Source: Methylococcaceae bacterium (lineage in GTDB: Bacteria > Pseudomonadota > Gammaproteobacteria > Methylococcales > Methylomonadaceae). From it: a stretch of 8,031 nucleotides of DNA. Shown here piece after piece: positions 6,316 through 8,031 of the stretch. A program made the translations under genes and the position numbers. Numbering within the stretch: the first letter of the stretch is position 1; the number at the start of each line of letters is the position of its first letter. The notes beneath the pieces were generated by a model, which had not been told where the DNA came from, ran no database searches, and saw only the letters and a program-made list of their open reading frames with translations. Location: assembly GCA_005779525.1 (NCBI GenBank), contig SXIZ01000268.1, forward strand, positions 1-8,031, written 5' to 3'.

Positions 6316-7527
6316 ATGGTCCCTTGTTACTCGCTGCTGCCTGTAACAAGGTTTTCTCCACCTTTTTACGCGTATATATTTCTGAACAGCTCACTCCCCG
6401 ATTTAAGCCTCTACATTCACATTCCCTGGTGTATTAAAAAATGCCCCTACTGTGATTTTAATTCGCATGAACTGAAACCATCCGTCTCTGAATCTAAGTA
6501 TATCGAAACATTATTAAGCGATTTTGAGCAAGATTGCGCGCGTTTTAACATTGATCGGCCATTTAAAAGCATTTTTATCGGAGGCGGAACCCCCAGCCTT
6601 TTTAGTCCAGAATCCTTTGAGCGATTACTGACCGGACTGCGCGCACGTTCTCCTTGGTCTGAGGATATTGAAATCACCCTGGAAGCCAATCCCGGGACGT
6701 TTGAAAGTCAAAAATTTAGCGAATTTAGAGCGCTAGGCTTTAATCGGCTTTCAATTGGAGTGCAATCCTTTAACACTGCGATGTTAACCCGATTGGGGCG
6801 TATTCATAACGGGGATGAAGCAATTAAAGCCGCAGAAATCGCTCATCGCGCTGGCTTCACCAACTTTAACCTAGATTTAATGTTCGGACTCCCTGATGCG
6901 CAAGAGCATACCAGTTTAGAGGATGTCGCCACGGCGATAAACTTACACCCAAGTCATATTTCGTTTTACCAGCTGACCCTCGAACCCAACACCTATTTTC
7001 ATAAATTCCCACCGCTATTACCCAGCGATGACGAAATTTTCCTCAGCCAAACCGAATGCCAAGCCTTATTGATGCAGCATGGCTATCAACAATATGAAAT
7101 TTCTGCTTACAGCCAAACAGGAAAACAATGCCGCCATAATACTCACTACTGGCAATTTGGCGATTATCTAGGCATTGGCGCAGGGGCGCATGGTAAAATC
7201 AGCCAGCATTTACCAAACGCTATCATCCGAACCACCAAGCCCAAGCACCCGGAACACTATCTGCAACATTTTGCCACACAGCGCACCGCAACAACCCTTT
7301 TAGCCAGTGAGCTGCCACTTGAATTTCTAATGAATCAGTTACGCCTAAAACAAGGATTTTCAAGCAACGATTTTGAACGGCATACTGGATTAACTATCAA
7401 GACTTTAGAGCCTGCATTAAGCCAATGTTTAGACGAACAACTTTTAAAATTAACGGATAATCGCTATCGCTGTACCGATCAAGGATGGAGTTTTTTAGAC
7501 AGTGTATTAGAAAAGTTCATCACTTAA
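6316..7527 (+). CDS. hemW: HemW, radical SAM heme chaperone (HemN-like)
   Basis: A radical SAM protein, 403 residues from ATG 6316. In that numbering Cys39, Cys43 and Cys46 (HIPWCIKKCPYCDFNSH) form the CX3CX2C site for the 4Fe-4S cluster; the fourth cysteine of true coproporphyrinogen dehydrogenase HemN is absent, which points to HemW. GGGTPS (89-94) is the SAM-binding glycine motif, and HNTHYW (274-279) contains the HNxxY heme-binding motif; GDYLGIGAGAHGK follows. The C-terminus contains the HemN C-terminal domain. HemW binds heme and inserts it into respiratory proteins; it is not a porphyrin oxidase. The start is uncertain. An ATG at 6238 would overlap the lipoprotein gene. ATG 6316 has no ribosome site and reads through a terminator. 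Family comparison (start a few residues before LP.LSLYIHIPWC) favours CTG 6382, giving 381 residues. The usual partner rdgB is not adjacent. Confidence 0.93.
   Translation: MVPCYSLLPVTRFSPPFYAYIFLNSSLPDLSLYIHIPWCIKKCPYCDFNSHELKPSVSESKYIETLLSDFEQDCARFNIDRPFKSIFIGGGTPSLFSPESFERLLTGLRARSPWSEDIEITLEANPGTFESQKFSEFRALGFNRLSIGVQSFNTAMLTRLGRIHNGDEAIKAAEIAHRAGFTNFNLDLMFGLPDAQEHTSLEDVATAINLHPSHISFYQLTLEPNTYFHKFPPLLPSDDEIFLSQTECQALLMQHGYQQYEISAYSQTGKQCRHNTHYWQFGDYLGIGAGAHGKISQHLPNAIIRTTKPKHPEHYLQHFATQRTATTLLASELPLEFLMNQLRLKQGFSSNDFERHTGLTIKTLEPALSQCLDEQLLKLTDNRYRCTDQGWSFLDSVLEKFIT
6322..6357 (+). terminator. Intrinsic terminator after the lipoprotein gene
   Basis: CCTTGTTAC (6322-6330) and GTAACAAGG (6343-6351) form a perfect 9-bp stem with a 12-base loop, followed immediately by TTTTCT. 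It starts ten bases after the lipoprotein stop. The T-tract is short but directly attached, so this is the best terminator in the window. It also lies inside the longest plausible hemW reading frame, which bears on the hemW start. Confidence 0.72.
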
Positions 7528-7536
7528 TCGTATAAT
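7507..7536 (+). promoter_or_regulatory. Possible promoter for pyrE
   Basis: A perfect TATAAT (7531-7536) lies four bases after the hemW stop, with TTAGAA (7507-7512, 4/6 match) 18 bases upstream inside the hemW end. It would give a pyrE leader of roughly 180 bases. A second -10-like TAAAAT occurs at 7595-7600 but lacks a credible -35. The 195-base gap 7528-7722 has no terminator with a T-run after hemW, so read-through from hemW is also possible. Confidence 0.35.
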
Positions 7537-7722
7537 TCTAAGCTTTAGATATGTGTAAACTTACTCAACGCTGAATAAAACACCTGCGCCATAGTAAAAT
7601 CTTATGCATATTCACAGTTTGGATTCTGAACGCCCCAAACAATCATTGGGTGCAGTTACCGTTGCAAGCAAGCAGCGCCCAAATAAACAACCCTAAAACA
7701 TCACTAAACTTCATCTACTGGC

Positions 7723-8031
7723 ATGCTTGATTATCAAAAAGACTTTATCGAATACACACTGAGTTGTGGGGTACTAAAATTTGGCGAATTTCAACTTAAA
7801 TCTGGACGCATTAGTCCGTATTTTTTTAACACAGGTTTATTTAACACGGGAGCGCAATTAGCCAAGCTAGGCCAATTCTACGCCCAAGCACTCATTAACT
7901 CAGGACTCCATGCGGATGTGCTTTTCGGCCCCGCCTATAAAGGCATTCCTTTAGTAACCACCACTGCGATTGCATATGCTACGTTGACGGGCGAAGATAT
8001 TCCTTTAGCCTTTAATCGCAAAGAAGCTAAA
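7723..8031 (+). CDS. pyrE: Orotate phosphoribosyltransferase PyrE, first 103 residues (3' end outside window)
   Basis: PyrE joins orotate and PRPP to give orotidine 5'-monophosphate in pyrimidine synthesis. The frame is open from ATG 7723 to the window edge, about half of the usual roughly 213 residues. It matches the enterobacterial enzyme closely: VLKFGEFQLKSGR (18-29, with Lys26), SPYFFNTGLFNTG (31-43), FGPAYKGIPL (68-77, with Lys73) and FNRKEAK (97-103), whose Arg99, Lys100 and Lys103 correspond to phosphate/PRPP-contacting residues. The catalytic loop and the PRPP-binding motif lie downstream, outside the window. There is no good Shine-Dalgarno sequence before the ATG, but the residue alignment supports this start. 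Confidence 0.95.
   Translation, partial: MLDYQKDFIEYTLSCGVLKFGEFQLKSGRISPYFFNTGLFNTGAQLAKLGQFYAQALINSGLHADVLFGPAYKGIPLVTTTAIAYATLTGEDIPLAFNRKEAK

Overview
The window looks like chromosomal DNA of a gammaproteobacterium with moderately AT-leaning composition. The evidence is the PilW/PilX minor-pilin pair, an HDOD protein beside a chemoreceptor, a HemW of the enteric type, and a PyrE start whose motifs (LKFGEF, SPYFFN, FGPAYKGIP, FNRKEAK) match the enterobacterial enzyme as I remember it. The genus cannot be fixed from the sequence. No rRNA, tRNA, CRISPR array, insertion sequence or phage gene was found.

Left part, plus strand, 1-1951: the end of a type IV pilus minor-pilin operon. It holds the C-terminus of PilW (cut by the window edge), PilX, and a secreted LruC/DUF4114-type protein in the place where pilY1 often lies. 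Two inverted repeats fill the gap to the convergent gene that follows.

Middle, minus strand, 5764-2173: three genes in one direction, each separated by about 200 bases: a carboxylesterase/acyl-protein-thioesterase-like alpha/beta hydrolase, a single-domain HDOD protein, and a complete transmembrane methyl-accepting chemotaxis protein (MCP). A terminator-like hairpin separates the HDOD gene from the receptor gene, so they are probably separate transcription units. The theme of pilus, HDOD and chemoreceptor suggests surface motility and signalling, but that link is inferred from position only.

Right part, plus strand, 5922-8031: a glycine-zipper lipoprotein gene, divergent from the esterase gene and ending in a clear intrinsic terminator; hemW, whose only in-frame ATG lies against that terminator while family comparison points to a CTG 66 bases further on; and the first 103 codons of pyrE, cut by the window edge.

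Most of the window is ordinary core genome. The points most worth a second look are the LruC/DUF4114 protein attached to the minor-pilin genes, the hemW start problem, and a Glu-to-Val change at the signalling tip of the chemoreceptor. I found no convincing new multi-gene system.
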